From Tethya wilhelma (taxonomy: Eukaryota; Porifera; Demospongiae; Tethyida; Tethyidae): DNA of 64,000 bases. Position 1 is the stretch's first letter. Each line of letters starts with the position of its first letter. The notes beneath the pieces are model-generated. The model was not told the origin of the DNA, ran no database searches, and worked only from the letters and a program-made list of their open reading frames with translations. Location of the stretch: contig CAXIPT010000003.1 of the NCBI GenBank assembly GCA_964030475.1, positions 3,157,720 through 3,221,719 on the forward strand. Direction: 5' to 3'. Positions 39,520 through 51,358 of the stretch are shown piece by piece. A program made the position numbers and the translations under genes.

Positions 39520-41404
39520 ATGTATCAGTTTCTGTTGGTATCTGTTCTTGTGTTCTCGACACAGCTGTTAGGATGGTCAGCTCTTGCAGACAGTGATCTC
39601 CCTGGCCACCTCCAGCCTCTGGGCTCTCACATGCCCCCTGACTATGTACGTAGAGTGAGTGATCTTCCCAGCCCACTGGAGTTCCACAGGGAGTATGTCT
39701 CTTCAAAGACCCCCTTACTAATGGAGGGTATCATGAAGAACACTGAGGTCATCAAGAACTGGCAGAATGATGACTACCTCAGGTTGGCTACCAGTGTGTG
39801 CTATAATGCTGTTGCCATGGTGATATTAAGGTATACACATACCAACCAGTTGTCACTGCTGTTCCAATTGCTCAGGTCAAAGTTCGGGGATCTTGAAATG
39901 GGAATAGAACAAGGGAAGAAGGAGAATCGTTCAGAGTTTGCATTCTCAACTTTTATGAGTGACTTCCTCGATGTAAGGAGACTGACCTTCTATACCACAG
40001 CTGGTCATACGCCCTTCTCTCTTTCCATAGGTGTACAAGACTGAAGACATCTACATGGTGAGTGATCTTCCCGATGAAATGCTGGCCGAGTGGCAGCTGC
40101 CTCGCTTCCTCCAGTGTGGTGGCTATAGAGACAATATAGCACACGCCAATATCTGGTTTAGCAGTGGTGGTACCAAGAGCGTTCTCCATTCTGACTCCTA
40201 TGAGAACCTCCACTGTCTGGTGAGTGGCAGGAAGGAGTTCATTCTAATTGAAGCCCACTACTCTGAGCTCATTGGACCGGAACATCAGGTGAAGGGATAC
40301 TATGACATTGACGTGGACAAGTAAGATGAGACCACACCCACTGGGAGGGGTTTAACCATCTCTGTTCTCTCTCATTCAGAGTGGATATGACTGTGTACCC
40401 TAATCTAGCCAAAGTGCCGTGGTACAAGATCACTGTTAATGAGGGGGACTGCCTCTATCTCCCCTATCAATGGTTACATAATGTCAGTGCAATAGTTCCT
40501 ATTATGTAATGATGATGTAATATACTTAACTTGGCACCACAGGTCCATTCGTTGGGCAGGAACATGGGAATCAACCTATGGTGGTCAGAGTTCATGAAGT
40601 ACGTATCTCTCAATCTGTATTACCTGCTACATACCCTTATGTTTTTATCCACCTGAAGGTTCAACCCAGAGGACTGCTCTGATGATCTGCCTGACTTTGC
40701 TCCGTTTGGGGACCAAGGTCTTCATCCTGAGCTGGAGATCAGGTGATAACTAAATATGATTAGCATGCATAGATAGTAGGTAATAATTATTTCCCCCTAT
40801 TTTACATTCAGAGAAGGATTGAGCGAGCTGATGAGAGAGGATGGCAGAGTCTACCATCAAGATGTCTACAATGTGCTGGTCCAGGTGAGTAGCACCTGTA
40901 GCTAAGAGACTAGTGGTTAGCAGTGTGATCCTTCTTTGTCTTCTCTGTCCCTCCAGCAATACCCAGCTCTAACTGAGGAACATGTAATGAAGGTACTACA
41001 TGTCTAATGGTCTGCATGCATATTAATTTCCTCTGCATGTGTTGACACAACTTATGGATTAATTATTAGAATGGCTAGGTAGCTACAAGCTAGTACAAAG
41101 ATGCATTGCACACATGTACACATGCATGCAACATGCAACAACTATAATGTATCCACATATTGGTCATTTCTCATGGACCCAGATGATGGACATCCTTGAG
41201 CCTGGTTGCCATGGAGTCCTCAAGGAGCTTGGCTCTGTCCCGGCTGACCGCCTGCTCCTAGCTCTGCAGTACACAGTGGAGACGGCAGGGGAGGTCTATG
41301 GAAATGGAGATGATGAGGACTATGACCTCCAGGGGGAGGAGGAGTGGGGGATGGAGGGAGAGTGGACGGAGGATGAGGAACAACGATGGAAACAGGAACT
41401 TTGA
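39520..41404 (+). CDS. ER-lumenal JmjC (cupin_8) oxygenase, copy 2, KQEL-terminated
   Basis: About nine exons. A signal peptide (MYQFLLVSVLVFSTQLLGW) leads into the same SDLPGHLQPLGSHMPPDY as copy 1. The iron-binding HSD in TKSVLHSDSYENLHC, GRKEFILIEAHY and LYLPYQWLHN are conserved. The tail is acidic (GDDEDYDLQGEEEWGMEGEW) and ends RWKQEL, a KDEL-type retrieval signal. Exons 1, 3 and 4 are nearly identical to copy 1 while exon 2, the middle and the tail have drifted, suggesting patchy gene conversion. The substrate is unknown. Confidence 0.9.
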
Positions 41405-41810
41405 CAGTTTTTTTGTACCAATTTTACTGCTTCATTTCATATTCCATTTTTATCCATGTATATGAATAAGTTACTGATTAATTTTGTGTTAACAATAATG
41501 CAAAATTAATTATCCAAAATTTTTGCAGCCCCACCCCCTATTCATTCTTTTGCAGCGGTGATCATGACAATTATTATGCAGTGCATTATAGAGAATGGGA
41601 TTCATTTGAGAGACATGAGATTGCCATCAAAGCAGTTGGGAATGGATTGACTGAGCGGCTGCCAGATGGTTTTTTGACGGATTGTCTATAAAATTATATT
41701 CATTGTGTGGTATCCTGTGCCAAAGGTCAAAGTACTACCACTATGAAGAGTATAGTAGAGACATTGTCCCGCAATCTTGAAGATACTGACATCTTTTGGA
41801 AGATCAGGTC
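41405..41810. other. Intergenic, JmjC copy 2 to scramblase 1
   Basis: About 400 bp, AT-rich at the left, with no ORF or repeat that I recognise. It holds the JmjC 3' UTR and the scramblase promoter. Confidence 0.5.
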
Positions 41811-41937
41811 ATGGCTACTCCACGGGAGACTACACCACTGAAAGGTAGGGAAATATGGCACTCACTGCAGAGGCTGTTTTTATTATATTATTAAGCCTCG
41901 GCGCGTGCGTAGCACGTGCAGAGGATTACGGTAGTCG

Positions 41938-41995
<58 letters not shown>

Positions 41996-43806
41996 TCCAT
42001 CGAAATCTCAAGAAAGGCAGCTCTAGCGACAAAATTGATGGTACTTACGTTCATAACTCTGAATGTTCTTGTAAACATATATTTTTTGCTGTCCAAAACA
42101 CTGTAGTTGCTGAGATTTGAGGCTTTTGTGCCTCTTTTAGCGCTTAGCTTCGAGGCCACGCCTACTGATTTGGTGTGCGTTATCTAGAATTTTTGTGGAA
42201 TGGAAGCACAGAGATTCAGTCATAGCTGCTGTTACTGTTAGTCAGTGTTGTTTGGCAAGACAGGTAGGAGTTGGCTGTAAGCATATAATAGGGCATGCAT
42301 ACATTTTTACATAATTGTAGCCTGTGAGCTAATGCATCAGTAGTTCAAATTTATGTAGTTTAGACTTTAGTGACGCTCGCGGCAGGTGAGCATTCCAATA
42401 CATGTATAATCATAGCAAAGCACATCTGGTTCATCATCTGTGACATTAGCTGCTTCACCACAGTTACCCGTGTGGCTAACCTGGGCGATATGTATAAGCG
42501 TATTGTGACTGGACAACTCAGCCTCTTTCAGGCTGGCCTACCGTGACATGCATGCCTGGGCCTAAAGATGATACATTCTTTTGTAACTGTGCTAGCTAGT
42601 TGAGTGTGCCGAGGCTTATGCACCATCGGTGCCTTCATTTTCTCCAGCAGCTGATCCTGGCACTGTCAACTGGATGCCCCTGCCTCCGACCATGGTCCCA
42701 GACTGTCCTCCTGGACTGGAGTACCTCACCCAGATTGACCGCCTCTTGGTGAGCAGATACACAGAAAGTACGTATCTAGGTGTGAGTCAAGTATCAACAC
42801 TTGACTGTGTAACTTATATCAATGTGTGCAGTGTTTCAGACAACAAGAACTTATCGAGTTCGAAATGCACAGAAGCAAGATGTTTTCAACATTGAAGAAG
42901 GTATGATAAACACTACTGTAGTGCATATTATTCATTTATGTATGTATTCTCATTAAGGTGAAAACAACTGCTCCTGTGATCAACCATATTCACTGGTTGT
43001 TTTCGACGGGCACCAAAGACAGGTCAGCAGAAACATTAGACACACTAGATAATGTGCTAGTGACTAAACTAATCGTATTGCATTTATAATAATTTATCAT
43101 CCAGTTTTCCATCTGTGCTACATACACAGGTAGCTCGGTTTGTGGCCTCTAACTCTCCTGGTTGCTGTGGTCTGGGTGGAGCTATCAGAGACATGGATGT
43201 GGAAGCCCCTCCAGGGACCTTCATTGGCAGCATCCACCAGGACTATGCCTTTGCCTTCCAGCAGTGGTTCTCTATAATGGATGCCAATGGGCAGACAGTT
43301 CTCAAGATTACTAGAAGTTTAGGCAACTTCTTTACACCAAATGTTGACTTTAAGGTGAGCAAAACTTACAGGAATACACACAATTTGTGGCAGAGCAGCG
43401 ACACAATAATGTCTTCCTGTGTGTGTGTGTGTGTGTGTGTGCACGCGTAGATTCTGTCAAGTGACGAGACACAGGAAGTGGGAATGATCTCCAGACAGCT
43501 GCCTGGTCTTCTGGATGCATTCTTCAACTTTGAGGCAAGACACTTGTTTGGAATCACTTGTAAGCTTCACAGCTTCCCAAAGGGTCATTTGTTATGTATT
43601 CATGTTGTCACGGCATGTTGTCACGGCAACTGACTGAATCCTCCCTGTAGTTCCCATGGATCTTGATGCAAAGATCAAAGCTGTGTTGATATTAGCAGCC
43701 ATTGTTATTGTGAGTTGTGCTATATGGCAGTGTCAACACCCAAAATATGTATTTTTCCTTTCTGCTTTGTATTCAGGATCGGTATTACTATGAGAAGAAA
43801 AGATGA
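41811..43806 (+). CDS. Phospholipid scramblase-like protein 1
   Basis: About eight exons; first exon 41811-41844 (MATPRETTPLK), second starting at 42648. The scramblase family signature WMPLPPTMVPDCPPGLEYLTQIDRLLV is followed by YRVRNAQKQDVF, CSCDQPYSL, RDMDVEAPPGTFIGSI, WFSIMDANGQTVLKI and VGMISRQLPG. The C-terminal FPMDLDAKIKAVLILAAIVID corresponds to the Ca-binding loop and inner helix of PLSCR proteins. The end is a basic YYEKKR. It is shorter than human PLSCR1 and lacks the Pro-rich N-terminus and the Cys-rich palmitoylation cluster. Those losses make the membrane anchoring mode unclear. Confidence 0.88.
41896..42170. repeat. Repeat element with (TGTC)n inside scramblase 1 intron 1
   Basis: Starts GCCTCGGCGCGTGCGTAGC, carries about 14 TGTC units at 41939-41996, and ends with GCGCTTAGCTTCGAGGC. 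The CG-rich ends both hold GCCTCG in inverted orientation, suggesting short terminal inverted repeats. No ORF. I regard it as a dispersed non-coding repeat on compositional grounds; only one copy is in the window. Confidence 0.5.
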
Positions 43807-44045
43807 ATATTGCATGTGCATGTCAATGTTTGGACAGGCAAGAATCACAAACAGATCACATTGAACTACTGTAAACATTGAAAGTGTTTGTAATGATGCA
43901 CACACATTTTTTACTATTCAAAAGTGGCCACATAACAACACCATTGTGGTTGAAATATTTTATTAACATTATTTATCTGACCAGTCAAAGATAAAAACCA
44001 CTTTTGCTGATCAGTGAGTCTACTCTTTAAAGATTATCATTAGAT

Positions 44046-44674
44046 ATGGCTACTTCAGAAGATCCACCAGAGACTACACCATTGATGAATGGTATAATAT
44101 ATAAGTGGAAGTGAAAGGCTGCATGTAATTTATTATATATATAATTTTCTCAATTAACTAATAAGTGTAGAAATTCAGACAGTTCACATATAATTTCCAG
44201 CTCCAGCTGATCCTGACACTGTCAGCTGGATGCCCCTGCCTGCGACCATGGTCCCAGAATGTCCTCCTGGACTGGAGTGCCTCACCCAGATTGACCACCT
44301 CTGGGTGAGCAGATTTATAAAAGAAAGTATGTGCAACAATAGCCATGTTACTCCTCTGACTGAACCATCCAATATTAATGTGTTTCACCAACTTTAATAA
44401 TACCATGTCACTGCTGCAGACTGTCAAACAACAAGAACATATCGAGTTCGAAATGCACAGAAGCAAGATGTTTTCAATATTGAAGATAGTATGATGAGCA
44501 TAGCTTGATTCAGTGTATCTATTAATTAATGTCTGTGCTTCCTCAATCAGATATAAAACCATGCTCCTGTGATCAGCCATACTCACTAGCTGTTGAGAAT
44601 GGATATCAAAGACAGGTCAGGAAATTTAAAGCATAGATGTTACCTCCATAAACTCCATAGAATAGTCCCCCCAT

Positions 44675-44729
<55 letters not shown>

Positions 44730-45380
44730 TACATACAGGTAGCTCAGTTTGTGTCCACCAGTCCTCCATTTTGCTGTGGTGTAGGTCGGAGACGCATCCT
44801 CAGGGAGATGGATGTTGAAGCTCCTCTAGACACTGTCATTGGCAGGATTAGCCACCAACAGAGTATCCTTGTCTCTAATCAGTGGTTCTCTGTAATGGAC
44901 GCCAATGGAGAGAGTGTTCTTAAGATCATCATAAGTATCACGGGCAACTTCATTAGACGAAATGCTGAATTTAAGGTTGGCAAAATTTAGTGTTTATTGT
45001 GAATAACTATTGTCCAACAACCAATACATGTCTTATTGTGTTACTGTATGTATGTAGATTCTGTCCAGTGATGGTACACAGGAAGTGGGAGTGATCTCCA
45101 GACAGCTGCCTGAAAGCTACAGGGACGCCATGTTCAACTTTGAGGCGGGACACTTGTTCCAAATCACATGTGAGCTTCAGTTTCCTACGGGTGCATTTAT
45201 GTACTGCACATGTATCATTACATGCATGCACAGTTCCCATGGATCTTGATGTGAAGATCAAAGCTGTGCTGATGTTAGCAGCCATTATGATTGTGAGTAT
45301 ATACCACATAAACATGACATATGTGATCATTAATTCTGTTTCATATTTAGGATCTATCTTACTATACAAGGAGACTTTGA
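44046..45380 (+). CDS. Phospholipid scramblase-like protein 2
   Basis: Tandem paralogue of the previous gene with the same exon structure. It starts MATSEDPPETTPLMN; the core reads WMPLPATMVPECPPGLECLTQ, TYRVRNAQKQDVFNIED, REMDVEAPLDTVIG and FPMDLDVKIKAVLMLAAIMID, ending SYYTRRL. The DxDxKxKA loop is retained. As in copy 1, the N-terminal Pro-rich region is absent. The exons around RVRNAQKQDVF are almost identical between the copies. An intron carries a (TC)n tract at about 44676-44728. Confidence 0.87.
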
Positions 45381-45452
45381 AAACTGAAAACATAATGTTT
45401 CAATAAATCATTTACAGTTCAAATCTGTTTGTGATTCACACAAGTTAAGAAG

Positions 45453-46365
<913 letters not shown>

Positions 46366-48708
46366 ATGGCGAAGCTCCAGTTGCTGTGTCTTGTTTCTCT
46401 GCTTCTGGTGGAGTCCTGTCTGTGTGACTTGAAGTCCTTTGACTGTAAAATGAGGCAGATGGCCATGGACTATGCTCACAAGATTCAGCCATTCAGGTCC
46501 AAGCTTCAATTCCAGCAGATTGCAGATGCTCTGAATGGTGCAGAAGAAGCTCAGAATTGCAGTGTCTCATTTCCCTATCCACTGGAGGATGGAAAGATAA
46601 TCCCATCCTTTGAGGTACCCAAGGACTCAGAGAAAACATTCTATGTTGATGCAACCAGTGGAAGTGACTCCAATTCTGGAGAAATGTCCTCTCCTTTCAA
46701 GACCATCTCTAAAGCTGTAGACACTGCTCGCAGCAGCGGACAGAAGAGCACCATTGTCCTGCGTAAAGGTACCTTCTACCTTAGCGACACCATCCAGCTG
46801 GGAGCTCAAGACAGCGGACTCACCATCCAGAACTACAACGATGAAGAGGTGTGGATTAGTGGAGGAAAAATGATCACTCCTGACTGGAAACCTTACAAGG
46901 TGAGTCCCTCTAACATCTACATGGCAGACCTCTCTTCTCAAGGGGTGGACTCCGTTCCCGGCTTCAGAGTGAACACAATGAGAGGCATTCGTGCTCGCTA
47001 TCCTAATGCCGACCCAGAGCTGGGGTTTGGCTCATCCTTGACAACCAAATGGCAACCACCAACCCTTCCTACAGCACCTGATGAAGAGGTCTTCCCAGAC
47101 ACACCTGTTAGAAGCACTGCCAATTCTTTCAAACAATATCAGCTTGGAATTGGTGGACCGTGTAAGAACTTTGACCCTCCTGCCGGCTATTGGTGTGGTA
47201 GTAAAACTTCAGGAGGTGGAGCATTTACCTATCGTGTACCATCTGGAATGATAGCTGACAACAAGACTCTTCCCAACATGCCCTACAAGACTTCTAAAGG
47301 AGCTGTCATCCAGACATGGAGACCTGCACACTGGGCCAGCTGGATGTTTGAAGTGGACGATTATAGCAATGGAACCTTCACTTTCAGTAAGGGAGGATTT
47401 CAAGGTGCCCGAGGCAATAACAATGGTGCAGAGTTCTACATTGAGAATGTCATGGAAGAACTGGACTCACCAAATGAATGGTTTTTTGACGAACAATCAA
47501 AGATCCTCTACTTCTGGTACAATGCCAGTGATGGTACTAAACCACCCAGTGATACACTGTATGTTGTCACTCAACTGAAGACCCTCATCAACATCCAGGC
47601 AAGTCAGGAGAAGCCAGCAAAAGACATCACCTTCCGTGGAGTGAACTTCAGAGACACTGCCTACACCTACTTGGACCCACATGGCATGCCATCTGGAGGA
47701 GACTGGGGCCTCCAGAGAATGGGAGCACTCTTCTTTGAAGGAACTGAAAACACACTTGTGGAGCAGTGCATCTTTGAGAGGCTGGACGGTAATGCCATCA
47801 TGGTCTCTGGTTACAATCGCAACGTGACCATCCTGAAGAACGAGTTCTCCTGGATTGGAGACACAGCCATTGCCTCGTGGGGCTACACCAAGGGGACCAG
47901 TGTACAAGGAATGGGGTGGGACGGAACCGACGGAAACCAACCTCGATTCACAAACATCCTCTACAACTTCGTCCATGAGCTAGGCATTTGGGAGAAACAG
48001 TCCTCCTTCTACTTTCAAGCCAAGTCCTGTCAAACCCTTATTCAAGGAAACATCTTCTTCAATGGTCCCCGAGCTGGAATCAACTTCAATGATGGATTTG
48101 GAGGAGGAAGCAATGTGACAGAAAATGTTCTCTTCAACACATGTCGTGAGTCAGGTGACCATGGTCCCTTCAACAGCTGGGACAGACAGGTGTTTGTGAC
48201 CAAGGTGAAGAATGGAACAGCCTCCCCAGACAAAGACTGGGACTATATCTCCTACAACTTTATGATTGCTAACTACAACAGCCAAGAAGCCATTGATAAT
48301 GACGATGGCTCAAACTATTACAAGACTCACAATAATTTTTTTGCCTACTCTGGAAATGGAATGAAGAACGACTTTGATGGCCATGACAACCACCATTATA
48401 ACAACATCTACTCTTATGTTGGCCATGGATTTGGCATCTGTGGTCAGTTAGATGGCCATGAGGACTACTTCTATAACAACACAGTTGTTCAAAACTCTGA
48501 TGGTAACTATGGTAACCCTCATTGTGATGCACCAGGGAAAACAGTGGTCCATGACAACCGCATCTACACACCTACTGGGAAGGTGACTGAGTGTAACATG
48601 AGCCTCCAAGATTGGCAGGCCAAAGGAAATGATAAAGGGACCACAGCTGCTCCATTTCCAAAGGATGAAGATTTAGAGGCTGAAGCTAGAAAGCTTCTTG
48701 GAATCTAA
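46366..48708 (+). CDS. Secreted right-handed parallel beta-helix protein, intact copy
   Basis: Single uninterrupted frame of 780 residues. A signal peptide (MAKLQLLCLVSLLLVESCLC) is followed by a short helical region. Then FYVDATSGSDSNSGEMSSPF appears, the typical opening of a secreted beta-helix repeat protein. The body is rich in Asn/Gly turns (NAIMVSGYNRNVTILKNEF, FFNGPRAGINFNDGFGGGSN, NNDDGSNYYKTHNNFFAYSG) as in PbH1/pectate-lyase-fold repeats. Many N-glycosylation sequons are present. No catalytic identity can be given; the fold includes polysaccharide lyases and surface-binding proteins. The lack of introns is striking in a window where neighbours have up to 20 exons. A poly(A) signal AATAAA is at 48716. 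ATG 46366 is chosen for the signal peptide. Confidence 0.93.
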   Translation: MAKLQLLCLVSLLLVESCLCDLKSFDCKMRQMAMDYAHKIQPFRSKLQFQQIADALNGAEEAQNCSVSFPYPLEDGKIIPSFEVPKDSEKTFYVDATSGSDSNSGEMSSPFKTISKAVDTARSSGQKSTIVLRKGTFYLSDTIQLGAQDSGLTIQNYNDEEVWISGGKMITPDWKPYKVSPSNIYMADLSSQGVDSVPGFRVNTMRGIRARYPNADPELGFGSSLTTKWQPPTLPTAPDEEVFPDTPVRSTANSFKQYQLGIGGPCKNFDPPAGYWCGSKTSGGGAFTYRVPSGMIADNKTLPNMPYKTSKGAVIQTWRPAHWASWMFEVDDYSNGTFTFSKGGFQGARGNNNGAEFYIENVMEELDSPNEWFFDEQSKILYFWYNASDGTKPPSDTLYVVTQLKTLINIQASQEKPAKDITFRGVNFRDTAYTYLDPHGMPSGGDWGLQRMGALFFEGTENTLVEQCIFERLDGNAIMVSGYNRNVTILKNEFSWIGDTAIASWGYTKGTSVQGMGWDGTDGNQPRFTNILYNFVHELGIWEKQSSFYFQAKSCQTLIQGNIFFNGPRAGINFNDGFGGGSNVTENVLFNTCRESGDHGPFNSWDRQVFVTKVKNGTASPDKDWDYISYNFMIANYNSQEAIDNDDGSNYYKTHNNFFAYSGNGMKNDFDGHDNHHYNNIYSYVGHGFGICGQLDGHEDYFYNNTVVQNSDGNYGNPHCDAPGKTVVHDNRIYTPTGKVTECNMSLQDWQAKGNDKGTTAAPFPKDEDLEAEARKLLGI

Positions 48709-49073
48709 ACTCAAAAATAAACTTTATTGACCCTGAACTTCATTGAGTTGTGTTTGTTTTTCTTTTGATTTCTATTAATTCTGACCAATTAATTAGTTTC
48801 TGCGCTGCATTCTCAGTTTCAACTGTCCAGCATTGTCACCTCCACGTAAGACCGTTACCATTAGCTGGTTGAGTGCATGTGTATGACATTATAATTATAA
48901 TAATAAAATAATAATACAAATAATAATGTAATTAAGCAGATAAACTACAAATTAATGCATAAAACAAGGTCTTCAAAATCTTAGATAAGCTTTCACAACG
49001 CAATAACAATTAACTTGAACAAAAGTTCACTTTTCAAAAAAACAATAAATCTTCATTAGAGCTTTCTGTGAGT
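48709..49073. other. Intergenic, convergent beta-helix copies 1 and 2
   Basis: About 365 bp, AT-rich 3' flanks with poly(A) signals on both strands; no gene or repeat recognised. Confidence 0.55.
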
Positions 49074-50815
49074 TTAGATTCCAAGGAGCTTTCTAGCTTC
49101 AGCCTCTAAATCTTCATCCTTTGGAAATGGAGCAGCTGTGGTCCCTTTATCATTTCCTTTGGCCTGCCAATCTTGGAGGCTCATTTTACACTCAGTCACC
49201 TTCCCAGTGGGTGTGTAGATATGGTTGTCATGGAGCACTGTCTTTCCTGGTCCATCACATGTTGGGTTGCCATAGTCACCATTCAACCTTTGAACAACAG
49301 TGTTGTTATAAAAGTAGTCCTCATGACCCTCCAAAGTACTAACAATTCTAAAGCCCAAACCAGTGTAAGAGTAGATGTTGTTGTAATGGTGATTGTCATG
49401 GCCACCAAAATCATTTTTCATGCCTCTACCAGCATAGGCAAAGAAGTTGTTGTGAGTCTGGTAATAGTTGGAGCCATCATCATTATCAATGGCCAACGAA
49501 CTGTGATAGTTACCGATCATAAAGTTGTAGCAGATGTAGTCCCAGTCTTTGTCTGGGGAGGCTGTTCCATTCTTCACCTTCGTCACAAACACCTGTCTGT
49601 CCCAGCTGTTGAAGGGACCATGGTCACCAGACTCACGACATGTGTTGAAGAGAATGTTTTCTGTCACATTGCTTCCTCCTCCAAATTCATCATTGAAGTT
49701 GATTCCAGCTCGGGGACCATTGAAGAAAATGTTCCCTAAATGTAGAACTCTGCACCATTGTTATTGCCTCGGGCACCTTGAAATCCTCCCTTACTGAAAG
49801 TGAAGGTTCCATTGCTATAATCGTCCACTTCAAACATCCAGCTGGCCCAGTGACCAGGTCTCCATGCCTGGATGACAGCTCCTTTAGGAGTCTTGTAGGG
49901 CATGTTGGGAAGAGTCTTGTTGTCAGCTATCATTCCAGATGGTACACGATAGGTAAATGCTCCGCCTCCTTCAGTTTTATCTCCACACCAGAAGCCGGCA
50001 GGAGGGTCAAAGTTCTTACATGGTCCACCAACTCCAAGCTGGTACTGTTGAAACATTTCAGCTGTCTTCCTAACAGGTTTGTCTGGGTACACCTCTTCAT
50101 CAGGTGCTGTAGGAAGGGTTGGTGCTTTCCATTTGGTTGTCAGGGATGAGCCAAACCCCAGCTCTGGGTCGGCATTAGGATAGCGAGCACGAATGCCTCT
50201 CATTGTGTTCACTCTGAAGCCGGGAACGGAGTCCACCCCTTGAGAAGAGAGGTCTGCCATGTAAATGTTTGAGGGACTCACCTTGTAAGGTTTCCATTCG
50301 GGAGTGATCATTTTCCCTCCACTAATCCACACCTCTTCATCATTGTAGTTCTGGATGGTGAGTCCGCTGTCTTGAGCTCCCAGCTGGATGGTGTCGCTAA
50401 GGTAGAAGGTACCTTTGCGTAGGACAATGGTGCTCTTCTGTCCACTGCTGCGAGCAGTGTCTACAGCTTTAGAGAAGGTCTTGAAAGGAGAGGACATTTC
50501 TCCAGAATTGGAGTCACTTCCACTGGTTGCATCAACATAGAAAGTTTTCTCTGAGTCCTTGGGTACCTCAAAGGATGGGATTATCTTTCCATCCTCCAGT
50601 GGATAGGGAAATGAGACACTGCAATTCTGAGCTTCTTCTGCACCATTCAGAGCATCAGCAATCTGCTGGAATTGAAGCTTGGACCTGAATGGCTGAATCT
50701 TGTGAGCATAGTCCAAGGCCATCTGCCTCATTTTACAGTCAAAGGACTTCAAGTCACAGAGAGTGGATTTCACCAGAAGCAGAGAAACAAGACACAGCAA
50801 CTGGAGCTTCGCCAT
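49074..50815 (-). pseudogene. Beta-helix copy 2, internal deletion and stop
   Basis: The start (MAKLQLLCLVSLLLVKSTLC) and the first 360 residues are intact. At about 49738 the sequence jumps from NNGAEFYI directly to the equivalent of GNIFFNGPRAG, deleting about 200 codons of the body. The junction leaves a TAG in frame and shifts the frame by one base. The remaining 197 codons (49074-49667) are open in another frame and end LLGI like copy 1. A truncated secreted N-terminal half could still be made. Confidence 0.9.
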
Positions 50816-51358
50816 CCTGTACAGAATGACTGTTGTGGTAAAATTATTAGTCAACAAACATGACGTGAATAATCATGCGCATTATTTGATCAACCATCTG
50901 CGCAATAGCACGCGCAAATATGCGGACGCACTTAATATCCCAGCTTAGCAAATGAGCGCGTCGCGTAATTACTTAATTAACTGTTGATGTGTGTTATCAG
51001 TATTAAAACTTTCATAAAAATAAGCTGTGTAAAAATCAGTAGTATATACTGCTGTAAAAAGTAATGAAACAAGGCAAGACTATTTTAGCACAATATCATA
51101 CAATAATTACTCTTTTCTATCATGTGTTATTCTTCAAGTTCGGTCTCAACAACTCCAGGTCTACATGATGCAGCTCCATCAGTTCTAATTGGTGCATGGG
51201 TTATATACCTATAATACATTAATTCAAGCAATTTAAAAAGGTCTTCAGATAAACTTTCATAACACAACACATGCAAGTTATAACTTAAATGAAAATTCAA
51301 CAATAATTATTAGACAGTAACTTTTCAACACAACAATTAGCTACTGTTTTCTGTAAGT
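50816..51358. other. Intergenic, beta-helix copies 2 and 3
   Basis: About 540 bp with the promoter of copy 2 and the 3' flank of copy 3. No other gene seen. Confidence 0.5.
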
